Shown piece after piece: positions 1-9,864 of a stretch of 64,000 bases of DNA. The first letter of the stretch is position 1. Each line of letters begins with the position of its first letter. The position numbers and the translations under genes were made by a program. The notes beneath the pieces were generated by a model, which was not told the DNA's origin, did not search any database, and was given only the letters and a program-made list of their open reading frames with translations. This stretch comes from Pseudomonas fluorescens (GTDB lineage: Bacteria > Pseudomonadota > Gammaproteobacteria > Pseudomonadales > Pseudomonadaceae): assembly GCF_902497895.1 (NCBI RefSeq), contig NZ_CABVHQ010000002.1, positions 124,001-188,000 of the forward strand, written 5' to 3'.

Positions 1-211
1 TCTCATAGGGTTCGACCAGGGTAAAGGTCGGGCTCTTGACCGCCCCCACATGCCCCAAGCCACGGATGATGCCCCGCGACAAGGTGGTTTTGCCCGCCCC
101 CAGGTCACCGTCCAGAAAGATCAATCCACACCCTTCGGTGACTTGAGCGATACGCGCCCCCAACTTGATCATCGCCTTTTCGTCGGGCAGATACAGGGTT
201 ACTTCAGACAC
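1..211 (-). CDS. tsaE: TsaE, tRNA threonylcarbamoyladenosine (t6A) ATPase, partial
   Basis: Only the first 70 or so codons are present; the gene runs off the left edge. The translation shows the Walker A motif GDLGAGKTT near residue 40 followed by [11 protein letters not shown], which is diagnostic for TsaE. TsaE works with TsaB and TsaD to place the threonylcarbamoyl group on A37 of ANN-decoding tRNAs in the cytoplasm. The likely start is GTG at 211, inside the 3' end of nnr, giving a 13-base overlap and probable translational coupling. The nnr-tsaE order is common in gammaproteobacteria. Confidence 0.93.
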   Translation of the reverse strand, partial: MSEVTLYLPDEKAMIKLGARIAQVTEGCGLIFLDGDLGAGKTTLSRGIIRGLGHVGAVKSPTFTLVEPYE

Positions 212-1698
212 GGTGATTGCTCCTCCAGCAACTGACGAATGGCTGGAATCAAATCACTGGCCGCCAGCCCCCGGCCCAACTTGCCTTGCCGCTCACCGGC
301 GCTGGCATGCAACCAGACCGCCAGACAGGCCGCGTCGAACGCGTCCATGCCTTGCGCCAGAAGCGCGCCGACCAGGCCGGCCAGGACATCCCCCAGGCCT
401 GCCGTAGCCATCGCCGGATGGCCACGATCACATAACGCCACGCGGCCATCCGGGCTGGCGATCAGGCTGCCGGCACCTTTGAGAACCACGATGGCTGCAT
501 ATTTCTTGCTCAATTGGCGCGCGACAGTAAAACGATCGGCCTGAACCTGCGCTGTCGAAATCCCTAATAGACGCCCTGCCTCGCCCGGATGCGGGGTGAT
601 CACACAGCCCTCAGGCAGCGCTAATCCGCCTTTGGACAACAGGTTCAGCGCATCGGCATCCCAAACTTGCGGCACAGGCGCATTGACCGCCGCCGACAAA
701 AGACTGCGTCCCCACGCGGCTTGACCCAACCCAGGGCCAACCACCAGTACCGAAGCCTGCTCCAGCAGCCCCATCAGCTGGTTCGCCGAATGCGTGCCCA
801 CCGTCATGACTTCCGGCAAACGCGCCAGGGCCGCCGCCACATGCTCACTACGGGTAGCCAGCGACACCATGCCCGCGCCGCTGCGCAAGGCACTTTCGGC
901 ACTTAACAGAATCGCCCCACCCAGGCCTCGATCGCCACCGATCAGCAACAGATGGCCAGACTGACCTTTATGGGCAGTCGGCCAGCGTGCTGCCAGACGC
1001 GGCAGATTGCCCGGCATCAGGCGGCGGGCGCTGACGCAAGCCTCGGCCAGCAGCTCAGGCGAGGCTTGCAGGTCGTTGAACAGCAGTTCGCCAACGTAAT
1101 CCGGAGCCTGGGCAGTGAACAGTCCAAGCTTCAAGCCGATGAACGTTACCGTCAGGTCAGCCCGTACCGCCACACCCAGGACTCGCCCGGTATCGGCACA
1201 CAGGCCCGAAGGAATATCCACCGCGGCAACTGGCAGCCCGCTGGCATTGATCGCGACGAGGATACCGGCATAAGGCTCACGCACTTCGCCGACCAGTCCC
1301 GTACCCAGCAGCGCGTCCAGCACGATACCGCGCAACGCGGCGGGCCCGCTCCAGGGCTGGACGGTGACGCCGACCGCCAAAGCCTCGGCATAGGCCAAGG
1401 CCGCATCGCCCTGCAATCGCTGCGGATCCCCGGAGGCCAGAACCTGTACCTGCCAACCGGCGCGCAAGGCCAATGCCGCGACCAGATAACCATCGCCCGC
1501 GTTATTGCCGTGGCCTGCGACAACACTGAGTTCCCGCGCATCCGGCCAGCGGCGGACCATGGCTCGCCACACCGCCCGCGCGGCACGCTGCATCAATTCG
1601 AAGCCCATCGTGCCCGCCGCAATCAAGCTGGCGTCCAGTTCGCGAACTTGAGCGGCGCTATACAGCGCGTCGGGTAAATCGTCTTTAATGTGCAGCAT
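199..1698 (-). CDS. nnr: Bifunctional NAD(P)H-hydrate epimerase / ADP-dependent dehydratase
   Basis: This 499-residue fusion repairs damaged NAD(P)H hydrates. The N-terminal YjeF epimerase domain (about 1-220) carries the loop GHGNNAGDG near residue 63 (GxGNNGGDG in the family). The C-terminal ribokinase-like dehydratase domain shows [25 protein letters not shown] and the [11 protein letters not shown] anion-hole/ATP motif near the end. Length is normal for the fused enzyme. It starts at ATG 1698, head-to-head with queG and with almost no space between, and its end overlaps tsaE, so nnr-tsaE look like one transcript. Confidence 0.95.
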   Translation of the reverse strand: MLHIKDDLPDALYSAAQVRELDASLIAAGTMGFELMQRAARAVWRAMVRRWPDARELSVVAGHGNNAGDGYLVAALALRAGWQVQVLASGDPQRLQGDAALAYAEALAVGVTVQPWSGPAALRGIVLDALLGTGLVGEVREPYAGILVAINASGLPVAAVDIPSGLCADTGRVLGVAVRADLTVTFIGLKLGLFTAQAPDYVGELLFNDLQASPELLAEACVSARRLMPGNLPRLAARWPTAHKGQSGHLLLIGGDRGLGGAILLSAESALRSGAGMVSLATRSEHVAAALARLPEVMTVGTHSANQLMGLLEQASVLVVGPGLGQAAWGRSLLSAAVNAPVPQVWDADALNLLSKGGLALPEGCVITPHPGEAGRLLGISTAQVQADRFTVARQLSKKYAAIVVLKGAGSLIASPDGRVALCDRGHPAMATAGLGDVLAGLVGALLAQGMDAFDAACLAVWLHASAGERQGKLGRGLAASDLIPAIRQLLEEQSPCLK

Positions 1699-1761
1699 GC
1701 GTCTTCAGGCTCCGATGTCTGGCAGAATTATACGCACCTCAGCTCCGGTTTCTCTCGTCTC

Positions 1762-2841
1762 ATGCCTGCTATTACCACTGACCTTGCCACCCTCGCCCAA
1801 TCGATCAAGGATTGGGGACGCGAGCTGGGCTTTCAACAAGTCGGCATCAGCGGCCTGGACCTGGCCGAACATGAGCAGCATCTGCAACGCTGGCTCGACG
1901 CCGGGTATCACGGCGAGATGGACTACATGGCTGCCCATGGCAGCAAGCGCTCACACCCCGAGGAACTGGTCCCCGGCACCTTGAGAGTAGTTTCTCTGCG
2001 CATGGATTACCTGCCCGGCGATACCCAGATGGCGCAACGTCTGGCTCAGCCGGAAAAAGCCTATGTCTCGCGTTATGCCCTGGGCCGCGATTATCACAAG
2101 CTGATTCGCAAGCGCGTACAACAGCTGGCCGAGCGGATTCAGGCGGTTATCGGCCCCTTTGGCTATCGCGCCTTTGTCGACAGCGCTCCGGTGCTGGAAA
2201 AAGCCATCGCCGAACAGGCCGGGCTCGGCTGGATCGGCAAGAACACCCTGATGCTGAACCGCAAGGCCGGCAGTTACTTCTTCCTCAGCGAACTGTTTGT
2301 CGACTTGCCGCTGCCCGTGGACCCGCCCCACTCCAGCGAACATTGCGGGCGCTGCACCGCGTGCCTGGACATCTGTCCGACGAACGCCTTCGTCGGGCCC
2401 TATGTGCTGGACGCCCGACGCTGCATTTCCTACCTGACCATCGAACTGAAAACCGCCATCCCCGAGGATCTGCGCCCCCTGATCGGCAATCGGGTGTTTG
2501 GTTGCGATGACTGCCAGATCGTCTGCCCCTGGAACCGCTTCGCCCGCCCTTCCGCAGAAGGCGACTTCAAGCCTCGACACAATCTGGATAACGCCGAACT
2601 GGCCGAGCTGTTTATGTGGGATGAAGACAAATTCCTCAGCAGCACCGAGGGCTCGCCACTACGCCGCGCCGGCTACGAGCGCTGGCTGCGCAATCTGGCG
2701 GTAGGGCTGGGGAATGCGCCGTCAACGATTCCAGTGCTGGAAGCCTTGAAGGCGCGACGGGACTATCCGTCGGAGTTGGTGAGGGAGCATGTAGAGTGGG
2801 CGCTGAAGCAACACGCCGACCGTCAGGCTTCGTCGTTATAA
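1762..2841 (+). CDS. queG: Epoxyqueuosine reductase QueG
   Basis: QueG is the cobalamin- and iron-sulfur-dependent enzyme for the last step of queuosine synthesis in tRNA. Two [4Fe-4S] binding stretches are visible: CGRCTACLDICP near residue 195 and CDDCQIVCPWN near 250. I chose ATG 1762 (359 residues, beginning MPAITTDLATL) because the upstream ATG at 1690 in the same frame would add 24 residues without family character and run into the nnr start. The gene is divergent from nnr; its 3' end overlaps that of the convergent membrane protein gene by 19 bases. Confidence 0.94.
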   Translation: MPAITTDLATLAQSIKDWGRELGFQQVGISGLDLAEHEQHLQRWLDAGYHGEMDYMAAHGSKRSHPEELVPGTLRVVSLRMDYLPGDTQMAQRLAQPEKAYVSRYALGRDYHKLIRKRVQQLAERIQAVIGPFGYRAFVDSAPVLEKAIAEQAGLGWIGKNTLMLNRKAGSYFFLSELFVDLPLPVDPPHSSEHCGRCTACLDICPTNAFVGPYVLDARRCISYLTIELKTAIPEDLRPLIGNRVFGCDDCQIVCPWNRFARPSAEGDFKPRHNLDNAELAELFMWDEDKFLSSTEGSPLRRAGYERWLRNLAVGLGNAPSTIPVLEALKARRDYPSELVREHVEWALKQHADRQASSL

Positions 2842-3434
2842 ACGAACTTGGGCATGTCCCAATGAAAGCGGATCGCCAGCAAGCGCAGCAGGAAGCCACT
2901 GAACAAGGTCAGCAGAATCGCCTGTTCGCTCGGCAATTGCAGATAGACGCAGAGCAGATAAAACCAGGCGGCGGCGAACGAGACGCTGGCGTAGAGTTCG
3001 CGGCGGAAAACCAGTGGAATGTCGTTGCAGAAGATGTCACGCAGAATGCCGCCGAATACTCCGGTGATCACGCCACTGACCGAGGCCACCAGCATGCCGT
3101 GGCCCATTTCCAGGGCCGTCATGCAGCCGATCAGGGTGAAGGCCACCAAACCTGCGGCGTCGAGTACCAGAAACAGTGAGCGTAAATGACGCATCCACCG
3201 CGCGAGAACAATCGTCAGCAGTGCCGCGATCGAAGTCAGCACCAGATATTCCGGGTGTTTGACCCAGGTCAGCGGGTAGTGCCCCAGCAGCACGTCGCGT
3301 ACCGAGCCACCACCGAGCGCCGTCACGCAGGCGATCAACACCACACCAAACCAGTCCATGCCGCGGCGACCGGCAGACAAAGCGCCAGTCATGGCTTCGG
3401 TGGTAATGGCAATCAGGTAAAGCATCAGCAACAT
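2823..3434 (-). CDS. TRIC-family (UPF0126/YadS) cation channel protein
   Basis: A 203-residue, very hydrophobic protein with about seven membrane segments. It has two internally repeated glycine-rich UPF0126 units, each with a GG-x-x-RD motif (GGGSVRDVLLG near residue 37 and GGILRDIF near 125). The family includes the prokaryotic TRIC potassium channels and E. coli YadS; substrate is not known here. ATG 3434 (MLLMLYLIAITTEAM) is preferred over the first in-frame start at 3500, since the extra 22 residues are polar and unlike the family. Confidence 0.85.
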   Translation of the reverse strand: MLLMLYLIAITTEAMTGALSAGRRGMDWFGVVLIACVTALGGGSVRDVLLGHYPLTWVKHPEYLVLTSIAALLTIVLARWMRHLRSLFLVLDAAGLVAFTLIGCMTALEMGHGMLVASVSGVITGVFGGILRDIFCNDIPLVFRRELYASVSFAAAWFYLLCVYLQLPSEQAILLTLFSGFLLRLLAIRFHWDMPKFVYNDEA

Positions 3435-3510
3435 GACGGGGCAGTCCTTGCGAGAAGGCGCGCAGTCTAACCAGTTGGCGTGGGCACCAAAAGAGGGCAA
3501 CTGTTAATCC

Positions 3511-3599
3511 CTGTAGGAGCTGCCGCAGGCTGCGATCTTTTGATCTTTCTCAAATCAGCGGTGATCCCGAAAAGATCGAAGCCTGCGGCAGCTCCTACG
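3511..3599. repeat. REPIN, family A (inverted REP pair)
   Basis: Two inverted copies of a REP unit (TAGGAGCTGCCGCAGGCTGC and its complement) enclose about 40 bases of spacer. It lies after the 3' end of orn and before the TRIC-like gene. The same unit recurs at 15664, 23354 and 31601. REPINs are short non-autonomous elements moved by RAYT transposases; no RAYT gene is in the window. Confidence 0.85.
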
Positions 3600-3616
3600 T
3601 CAACCGAGTTCCTTCA

Positions 3617-4159
3617 TTAAAATTTGATGAAGTGCTGACGGTAGTGTTGCAACTCGGCGATCGACTCGCGAATGTCATCCAGTGCCAGGTGGGTGCTGCC
3701 CTTGTGGAAGCTGTCGCGCACTACCGGTGCCCAGCGTGCGGCCAGCTCTTTCAAGGTCGACACGTCGAGATTGCGGTAATGGAAGTAGCTTTCCAGTGCT
3801 TTCATATGGGTATAGAGAAAACGGCGATCCTGGCAGATGCTGTTACCGCAGATCGGCGACTTGCCCTTGGGTACCCACTTTTCCAGGAAGGCGATGGTTT
3901 CAGCTTCCGCTTCAGCCATGCTGATACGGCTGTCGCGCACTCGCTGGGTGAGGCCGGAACCGCCGTGCTGGCGGGTATTCCACTCATCCATGCCAGCGAG
4001 GATTTCATCGCTGTGATGGATGGCGATGACCGGGCCTTCAGCCAAGGTATTGAGATTGCTGTCAGTGACAATGGTCGCCATCTCGATGATGACGTCGGTG
4101 TCAGGGTTCAGACCGGTCATTTCCAGATCGATCCAAATCAGATTCTGCGGGTTTTGCAT
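3617..4159 (-). CDS. orn: Oligoribonuclease
   Basis: Orn degrades 2-5 nt RNAs and, in Pseudomonas, also pGpG from c-di-GMP breakdown. The 180-residue protein has the DEDDh exonuclease residues: D-x-E in [11 protein letters not shown] (about residues 11-13), the aspartate of the ExoII region, and the H...D pair near [10 protein letters not shown]. Length matches the family. It is divergent from rsgA, an arrangement conserved in Pseudomonas, and is followed by a REPIN that could act as the end of the transcript. Confidence 0.97.
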   Translation of the reverse strand: MQNPQNLIWIDLEMTGLNPDTDVIIEMATIVTDSNLNTLAEGPVIAIHHSDEILAGMDEWNTRQHGGSGLTQRVRDSRISMAEAEAETIAFLEKWVPKGKSPICGNSICQDRRFLYTHMKALESYFHYRNLDVSTLKELAARWAPVVRDSFHKGSTHLALDDIRESIAELQHYRQHFIKF

Positions 4160-4266
4160 GGGTCGGCTCCTCGGCGTAGTTGCGCAGTTTAGCCTAGAGA
4201 GCTTGTCCGGCGTGCTAAACTCGCGGCCGTTTTACCTAACCGCTGTATTATCGACACGGAACACCC

Positions 4267-5298
4267 ATGGCCAAACGCCAGCTCAATCGTCGCCAAAACT
4301 GGCGCATCGAAAAGATTCAAGGTGAACGCGCTGCCCGCGCCGCCAAACGCGAATCCTCTGCCGTGGAAGCACTCGAGGGTGGCGATCTTGGCCCCGAGCA
4401 AACCGGGCTGGTAATCGCTCACTTCGGTGTGCAGGTCGAGGTCGAAGCCCGCGACGGCGAACTGACCGGTCAGGTTTTCCGCTGCCACTTGCGGGCCAAC
4501 CTGCCCGCACTGGTGACAGGCGACCAGGTGGTCTGGCGTGCCGGCAACCAGGGTATCGGGGTAATCGTGGCGCAACTGCCGCGCAACACCGAACTCTGTC
4601 GCCCGGACAGTCGCGGCCAGCTCAAGCCGGTCGCGGCCAACGTCGACATGATCGTCATCGTCTTCGCCCCGCTGCCTGAACCCCATGCCAACCTGATCGA
4701 CCGTTATCTGGTCGCCGCCGAGCATGCGGGCATCAAGCCACTCCTGTTGCTGAACAAGTTCGACCTGATCGACGAGCAGAACGCTCCGGCGCTGAATGCC
4801 TTGCTGGCGGTTTACCGCTCGCTGGGTTACCCGGTTCTGGAAGTCTCGGCTCATCATGGCGATGGCATGGAGAAATTGCAGGAGCAGCTGGACGGGCGCA
4901 TCAGCGTGTTCGTCGGCCAGTCCGGCGTCGGCAAGTCCTCGCTGGTGAACACCCTGCTGCCGGAAGTCGAAGCCCGCGTCGGGCCGCTTTCCGAACTGTC
5001 CGGCCAGGGCACCCACACCACCACCACGGCGCGGTTGTTCCACTTCCCGGGTGGCGGCGAACTGATCGATTCCCCGGGGATTCGCGAATTCGGTCTCGGC
5101 CATGTCAGCCGCGCCGACGTCGAAGCCGGCTTCATCGAGTTCAACGACCTGATCGGCACCTGCCGCTTCCGCGACTGCAAGCATGACCGCGAGCCCGGTT
5201 GCGCGCTGCTCAAGGCCCTGGAAGAAGGCCGTGTGCAGCAACAGCGAATGAACAGCTATCGCTCGATCATCGCCAGCCTGCCTGAAAACAGCTATTAA
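4267..5298 (+). CDS. rsgA: Ribosome small-subunit biogenesis GTPase RsgA
   Basis: RsgA is a circularly permuted GTPase that helps mature the 30S subunit. The 343-residue sequence shows the permuted order: an OB-fold (about 35-115), G4 LLNKFDLID near 160, G1 [13 protein letters not shown] near 216-228, G3 DSPGIREFG near 270, then a zinc-binding part with [14 protein letters not shown]. The N-terminus is basic ([13 protein letters not shown]), usual for the family. A strong hairpin follows its stop codon. Confidence 0.97.
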   Translation: MAKRQLNRRQNWRIEKIQGERAARAAKRESSAVEALEGGDLGPEQTGLVIAHFGVQVEVEARDGELTGQVFRCHLRANLPALVTGDQVVWRAGNQGIGVIVAQLPRNTELCRPDSRGQLKPVAANVDMIVIVFAPLPEPHANLIDRYLVAAEHAGIKPLLLLNKFDLIDEQNAPALNALLAVYRSLGYPVLEVSAHHGDGMEKLQEQLDGRISVFVGQSGVGKSSLVNTLLPEVEARVGPLSELSGQGTHTTTTARLFHFPGGGELIDSPGIREFGLGHVSRADVEAGFIEFNDLIGTCRFRDCKHDREPGCALLKALEEGRVQQQRMNSYRSIIASLPENSY

Positions 5299-5310
5299 GT
5301 AATTGCCCAC

Positions 5311-5351
5311 ACAAACAACAAGGCCGCGATGATCGCGGCCTTGTTGTTTGT
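5311..5351. terminator. Bidirectional terminator between rsgA and motB
   Basis: A perfect inverted repeat of 20 bases per arm around one unpaired base, with a GC-rich centre (GGCCGCGATGATCGCGGCC) flanked by A-rich and T-rich arms. It can fold on either strand, so it fits as a shared intrinsic terminator for convergent rsgA and motAB. The motB stop codon directly abuts it. Confidence 0.85.
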
Positions 5352-6397
5352 CACTGTTTCGGACTGTCCGGACTTTTCCCGGGCTCATCCATCTTCAACG
5401 CGCCATCCTCGAAGATGTTCAGCCGCTGCCGCACCTCATGGGCCGGCAATGGCTCCTGGTCCGCCGGCAAGGCATCCGGGTCGATGGCCGCTCCCGGCAC
5501 TTCACCCGGCGCACCCTCGCCAGAGGTCGGCGCCGGCGGTTGCGCAGTGTTCTGCTCGCCTTCGATGGCCCGCTGGGCTTTCCTGGTCAGGACCACGATG
5601 TCGATCCGGCGGTTGACCGGGTTGAACGGGTTCGCGCGATCGAACAATACCGAAGAGGCGTAACCGACCACCCGGGCCACCTGCGTATCCGGATAACCAC
5701 CGGCAATCAGCGCCCGGCGCGCGGCGTTGGCCCGGCTGGCCGAAAGTTCCCAGTTACCGAAACCAGCGGTGCCCGAATAGGGTTTGGCATCGGTGTGACC
5801 GCTGACGCTGATCTTGTTCGGCACCGCTTTGATGGTATCCGCCATGGCCAGCAGGATGTCTTCGAAATAAGGTTTGAGGCGCGCACTGCCGGAATCGAAC
5901 ATCGGCCGGTTTTCCGCATCCATGATCTGGATCCGCAAACCATCCTGAGTGATCTCGAACAGGATCTGGTCCTTGAACTTCTGCAGCTGCGGGTTCTCTT
6001 CAACCTTGTTCTGCAATTCCTGGAGCAGCAACTCGAGACGTTCTTGCTCGACCTGTTCGGTCATGCTCTCGACCTGCTGGGTATCGATGGTGACCTTGTC
6101 CGGCTGCGGTTGAGTCTTGACCTCGGGATTAATGGTCTTATCCGGCGCCAGCTCCGGCGAGCCACCCAGGTCGATGACGAACGGCGTGCCGCTTTCGGAG
6201 AAACCGATCGGGTCCTTGAAGTAACCGGCGATGGCAATCTTCTGTTCCGGGGTTGCCGTAGACAGCAGCCACAGCACCAGGAAGAACGCCATCATCGCCG
6301 TCGCGAAGTCGGCGAAGGCGATTTTCCAGGAGCCCCCGTGATGCCCGCCGGCGAAGCGCTTGACGCGCTTGATGATAATCGGCTGATTATTTTCCAT
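5351..6397 (-). CDS. motB: Flagellar stator protein MotB
   Basis: MotB anchors the proton-driven stator to peptidoglycan. The 348-residue protein has a short basic cytoplasmic start, one membrane segment with the proton-carrying aspartate at about residue 30 (AFADFATAMMAFFLVLWLL), a plug/linker region, and an OmpA-like domain (about 150-280) with SVSGHTDAKPYSG and NRRIDIVVL. The tail after 285 is proline- and glutamate-rich. It lies 3 bases after motA in the same operon. Pseudomonas usually carries a second stator, MotCD, elsewhere. Confidence 0.96.
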   Translation of the reverse strand: MENNQPIIIKRVKRFAGGHHGGSWKIAFADFATAMMAFFLVLWLLSTATPEQKIAIAGYFKDPIGFSESGTPFVIDLGGSPELAPDKTINPEVKTQPQPDKVTIDTQQVESMTEQVEQERLELLLQELQNKVEENPQLQKFKDQILFEITQDGLRIQIMDAENRPMFDSGSARLKPYFEDILLAMADTIKAVPNKISVSGHTDAKPYSGTAGFGNWELSASRANAARRALIAGGYPDTQVARVVGYASSVLFDRANPFNPVNRRIDIVVLTRKAQRAIEGEQNTAQPPAPTSGEGAPGEVPGAAIDPDALPADQEPLPAHEVRQRLNIFEDGALKMDEPGKSPDSPKQ

Positions 6398-6400
6398 GAC

Positions 6401-7252
6401 TCAGCGACCGCGAACCGCTTGTTCCAGCTCAGCGAAGCTAGGACGGTGCGACGGGTACAGAACCTTGCGCCCGAACTCCACCGCCAGCGACGGCGGCATG
6501 CCGGAGGCGGATGCGACCAACGAGGCCTTGATGGCCTCATAAACGTTCAGTTCTTCCTTGGCATCGTGAGCCAGGGCGTGGGCCAGCGGACCAAAGAAGC
6601 CGTAGGCCGCGAGAATACCGAAGAAGGTACCGACCAGCGCCGCACCTACGTGCATGCCGATGGCTTTCTGGTCGCCGTCACCGAGGGAGGCCATGGTCAC
6701 CACGATACCCAATACCGCAGCGACGATACCGAAGCCCGGCATGGCGTCGGCGATGCCGTTGACGGCGTGGGAAGGATGCTCCAGATCTTCCTTCATGCTG
6801 AACAGCTCCATGTCGAACAGACCTTCCAGCTCATGGGGAGCCATGTTGCCGGAGGACATGATGCGCAGGTAGTCGCAGATGTAGGCGGTCATGCGCTCAT
6901 CTTTGAGCACGCCTGGGTACTTGGCGAAAATCGGGCTGGCGGTGGCGTCTTCGATGTCGCCTTCAATCGCCATCATGCCTTCGCGGCGGCTCTTGTTGAG
7001 GATCTCGTAGATCAGGCCAAGAACCTCCAGGTAGAAGGTATGGGTGAAGCGTGAACTGAACATCCCCAGGGACTTCTTGATGACGTGTTTCGTCATGTGG
7101 CCGGGGTTGGCCTGGAGGAATGCACCGAAGGCCGCGCCACCGATGATCAAGACCTCGAAAGGCTGAATCAGAGCGGCAATTTTGCCGTGGGAAAGCACGT
7201 ACCCGCCGAGCACGCTCGCAAATACGACAATGATGCCGATGATTTTAGCCAT
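6401..7252 (-). CDS. motA: Flagellar stator protein MotA
   Basis: MotA forms the proton channel of the stator with MotB and contacts FliG. The 283-residue protein has four membrane segments (two near residues 1-50, two near 170-220) around a large cytoplasmic loop. It begins MAKIIGIIVVFASVLGGYVL, with the TM3 stretch MPGFGIVAAVLGIVVTM near 168. It is the first gene of the motAB pair. The orn-rsgA-motBA neighbourhood is conserved in Pseudomonas. Confidence 0.97.
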   Translation of the reverse strand: MAKIIGIIVVFASVLGGYVLSHGKIAALIQPFEVLIIGGAAFGAFLQANPGHMTKHVIKKSLGMFSSRFTHTFYLEVLGLIYEILNKSRREGMMAIEGDIEDATASPIFAKYPGVLKDERMTAYICDYLRIMSSGNMAPHELEGLFDMELFSMKEDLEHPSHAVNGIADAMPGFGIVAAVLGIVVTMASLGDGDQKAIGMHVGAALVGTFFGILAAYGFFGPLAHALAHDAKEELNVYEAIKASLVASASGMPPSLAVEFGRKVLYPSHRPSFAELEQAVRGR

Positions 7253-7415
7253 AGTAGGAGAGTACTTATTGAGTCGGGTTCAAGGTCATATTCAGAAGTT
7301 AATCAAACTCTTCTTCTACTTATCGGCGAAACTGCGCCAGACTATAGGCCGATAAGGCGAAAAGCCAGTTTGCCCCCTCTGGGCGTGTTAATTGTGAATG
7401 ATGATCGCGCGCCCT

Positions 7416-8945
7416 ATGGCTAATGAAACGACAGTCATTATCAGACCCGATACCATTGAAGGCTGGGTAACGCTCCTCGACGGCGTGGTTTTGCCGGTGC
7501 CGCAAGCCAGTCATAACCGAGTGTGCAAAGCCATCGCTAATAGCCGCAGCTCGATGCGCAATATCGCCGAGTTGATGCAAGACAGCCCCGCGCTGGCCCT
7601 CAGCGTTATTCGCGAAGCCAATCTGCACAGCCACGGCAGCATGTCCGAGCCAGCGGAGAACCTTGAGATCGCGATCAATCGCCTCGGTCTGAAGCGCACT
7701 GAAGAGTTGCTCGCGCGCCTGCCGGCGTTGCCCGAGGGCGCAATCCCGATCGCATTGCGGCAGTTACAATTGATCAGCCAGCACGCTACGCAGCAGGCCA
7801 ACGGTCTGTTCGCCGGCCGCCTGGCGCGACTCTGGCAGGACATCCATTGGGGCAGCTTGCTGTTCCTTTCGCCGCTCTGGCCGCTGGCCCTGAGCCATCC
7901 GCAGTTGCTCGAACAGTGGGAGTTGCGGGTCGTTCGCAAGGGCGAGTCGGCAAGCAAGGTCGAACAGGAACTGTTCGGCGTGCGCCTGCTGGACATTTGC
8001 CAGGCACTGGCTGAACACTGGCACTTGCCGATCTGGGTACTGCAGGGATATCGCCTGCTGCTGCGCGAGCATCAGTTACTGGTCAAGGTCTTGCGCATTG
8101 CCCGTGACTGCGATCATCCATTGCGCCAGCAGCAGCGGCTGGACGCCGATCCGCTGTTGCGCCGCTGGTTGAACCAGCCGGCCAATAGCGTACTGCTGGC
8201 CAACAGCCTCGCGCTGTCGGCGCAGCATGCCTGGGATAACCCCCACAGTCTTCGCTGGCAATTGCTGACCAGCCTGTACCTGCAAATGCCGATGGCTGAA
8301 TTGCAGCAGCAATTGCACCAGCAGGCGGTTCAAAGTGCACGCCAGCATACGATGCACGACCTCTGGCACCCGGCTCAGGCATTGCTCTGGCCATGGACCA
8401 CATACCGTATCAATGGCGTCCAGCTGCCGGCGGCACCGCCTTCGGCTGAAGATCTACTGACCTGGCGCAAACACTGCGCAGAGTTGCTGGCCGCGCCGAG
8501 CCGTTTCACCAATGCAATGCACCTGACCAGCTCTGCCCGCGACGCGCTGATGGCCTGCGGGATGCGGCGGGTGATGCTGTTGATGGCCGACCGTAGCCAG
8601 AGCAGTCTGCGCGTCCAGCAAATCGCCGGCCTGCCCAGGGACGCAGCCATGCTGAACCTGCAAGTCAGCCAGAGTACCGTGCTGCAACGCCTGCTGGCAC
8701 AACCGGCACAGATTCGCCTGACACCGACCAATAACGCCCGATTCTCGGCGCTGCTGCCCGAGAGCCTGCGCAGCCAGTTCGGCGGTGAGCATCTATTGGT
8801 GCGTTCACTGAGCAGCAACGGCCGGGTGGTGATGCTGGTGCTGGCGGATCAGGGCGGTGGTCCGCTCTCGGAAATCACCGTGCAGGCCTTCGGCAAAACC
8901 GCGCAATGTATCGAAAAAGCCCTCCACAGCTTTACCAACCGCTAG
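7416..8945 (+). CDS. HDOD-domain protein with GAF-like C-terminus
   Basis: A protein of about 509 residues. The first 280 residues resemble an HDOD domain (a degenerate HD phosphohydrolase fold used in signalling), with the typical start VLPVPQASHNRVCKAI followed by QDSPALALSVIREAN. Residues about 380-505 look GAF-like. No enzyme site is evident, so a signalling or scaffold role is inferred. The start is uncertain: ATG 7398 and ATG 7416 are in frame and neither has a clear Shine-Dalgarno; 7416 (MANETTVI) is preferred. It stands alone between motA (divergent) and the rhodanese gene. Confidence 0.8.
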   Translation: MANETTVIIRPDTIEGWVTLLDGVVLPVPQASHNRVCKAIANSRSSMRNIAELMQDSPALALSVIREANLHSHGSMSEPAENLEIAINRLGLKRTEELLARLPALPEGAIPIALRQLQLISQHATQQANGLFAGRLARLWQDIHWGSLLFLSPLWPLALSHPQLLEQWELRVVRKGESASKVEQELFGVRLLDICQALAEHWHLPIWVLQGYRLLLREHQLLVKVLRIARDCDHPLRQQQRLDADPLLRRWLNQPANSVLLANSLALSAQHAWDNPHSLRWQLLTSLYLQMPMAELQQQLHQQAVQSARQHTMHDLWHPAQALLWPWTTYRINGVQLPAAPPSAEDLLTWRKHCAELLAAPSRFTNAMHLTSSARDALMACGMRRVMLLMADRSQSSLRVQQIAGLPRDAAMLNLQVSQSTVLQRLLAQPAQIRLTPTNNARFSALLPESLRSQFGGEHLLVRSLSSNGRVVMLVLADQGGGPLSEITVQAFGKTAQCIEKALHSFTNR

Positions 8946-9029
8946 GGTCTGTCATCAATTATTTCCTGTTCCGCGTTGTCGCCTGAAGCTTGCGCTACAA
9001 TCCTTCCCTTTGTGCTCTGGAGACCTCAC

Positions 9030-9845
9030 ATGCCTGACTTCTCTGGCTTGGCGCTGGTGATCGAGCCCAGCGACCTGCTCGCTCGTCTCGACGCCCGCGA
9101 ACTGATCCTGGTCGACTTGACCAGCAACGCCCGCTACGCCGAGGGACACCTCCCCGGTGCCCGCTTTGTCGACCCCAAGCGCACTCAGCTTGGCCAGCCG
9201 CCTGCGCCAGGCCTGTTGCCAACCCACACCGCGCTTGAAGCCCTGTTCGGCGAACTGGGGCACAACCCCGATGCGGTCTATGTGGTCTATGACGACGAAG
9301 GCGGCGGTTGGGCCGGGCGCTTCATCTGGCTGCTGGATGTCATCGGTCATACCCGATACCACTACCTGGACGGCGGCCTGCATGCCTGGCTGGCGGACGC
9401 TTTACCCATGTCGACCAAAATCCCGGCAGCAGTCGGCGGCCCGGTCGCCTTGACGCTGCACGATGAACCCACCGCCACCCGCGAGTACCTGCAAAGCCGT
9501 CTGGGTGCCGCCGACCTGGCGATCTGGGATGCGCGCGGGCCGCTGGAGTACTCCGGCGAGAAACTCCTCGCGGCCAAGGGCGGGCACATCCCCGGCGCGG
9601 TCAATTTCGAGTGGACAGCGGGCATGGATCAGGCGCGCAACCTGCGCATCCGCACCGACATGCCGCAGGTCCTCGAGAAACTCGGCATCACCAAGGATAA
9701 AGAAGTCATCACCCACTGCCAGACTCACCACCGCTCTGGCTTCACCTATCTGGTGGCCAAGGCGCTCGGTTATCCGCGAGTCAAAGGCTACGCCGGCTCC
9801 TGGGGCGAATGGGGCAACCACCCCGACACGCCTGTAGAGATTTAA
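9030..9845 (+). CDS. rhdA: Rhodanese-like thiosulfate sulfurtransferase
   Basis: A two-domain rhodanese of 271 residues. The active-site loop HCQTHHRSG places the catalytic cysteine at residue 230. The CQTHHR loop and Cys230 match, as I recall, Azotobacter vinelandii RhdA, a thiosulfate:cyanide sulfurtransferase, rather than mercaptopyruvate enzymes. The N-terminal domain lacks the cysteine, as usual. ATG 9030 is chosen because GGAG lies at good spacing before it; an earlier in-frame start at 8976 would add 18 residues outside the domain. Followed 19 bases later by psd. Confidence 0.92.
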   Translation: MPDFSGLALVIEPSDLLARLDARELILVDLTSNARYAEGHLPGARFVDPKRTQLGQPPAPGLLPTHTALEALFGELGHNPDAVYVVYDDEGGGWAGRFIWLLDVIGHTRYHYLDGGLHAWLADALPMSTKIPAAVGGPVALTLHDEPTATREYLQSRLGAADLAIWDARGPLEYSGEKLLAAKGGHIPGAVNFEWTAGMDQARNLRIRTDMPQVLEKLGITKDKEVITHCQTHHRSGFTYLVAKALGYPRVKGYAGSWGEWGNHPDTPVEI

Positions 9846-9864
9846 GGTTTTTTAAGGACAGTTA

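Noticed and set aside
5348..7054. 568-codon open frame on the plus strand opposite motA/motB
   Set aside because: It is the antisense shadow of two certain genes in GC-rich DNA; its translation is full of Arg, Asp and His with no family features.
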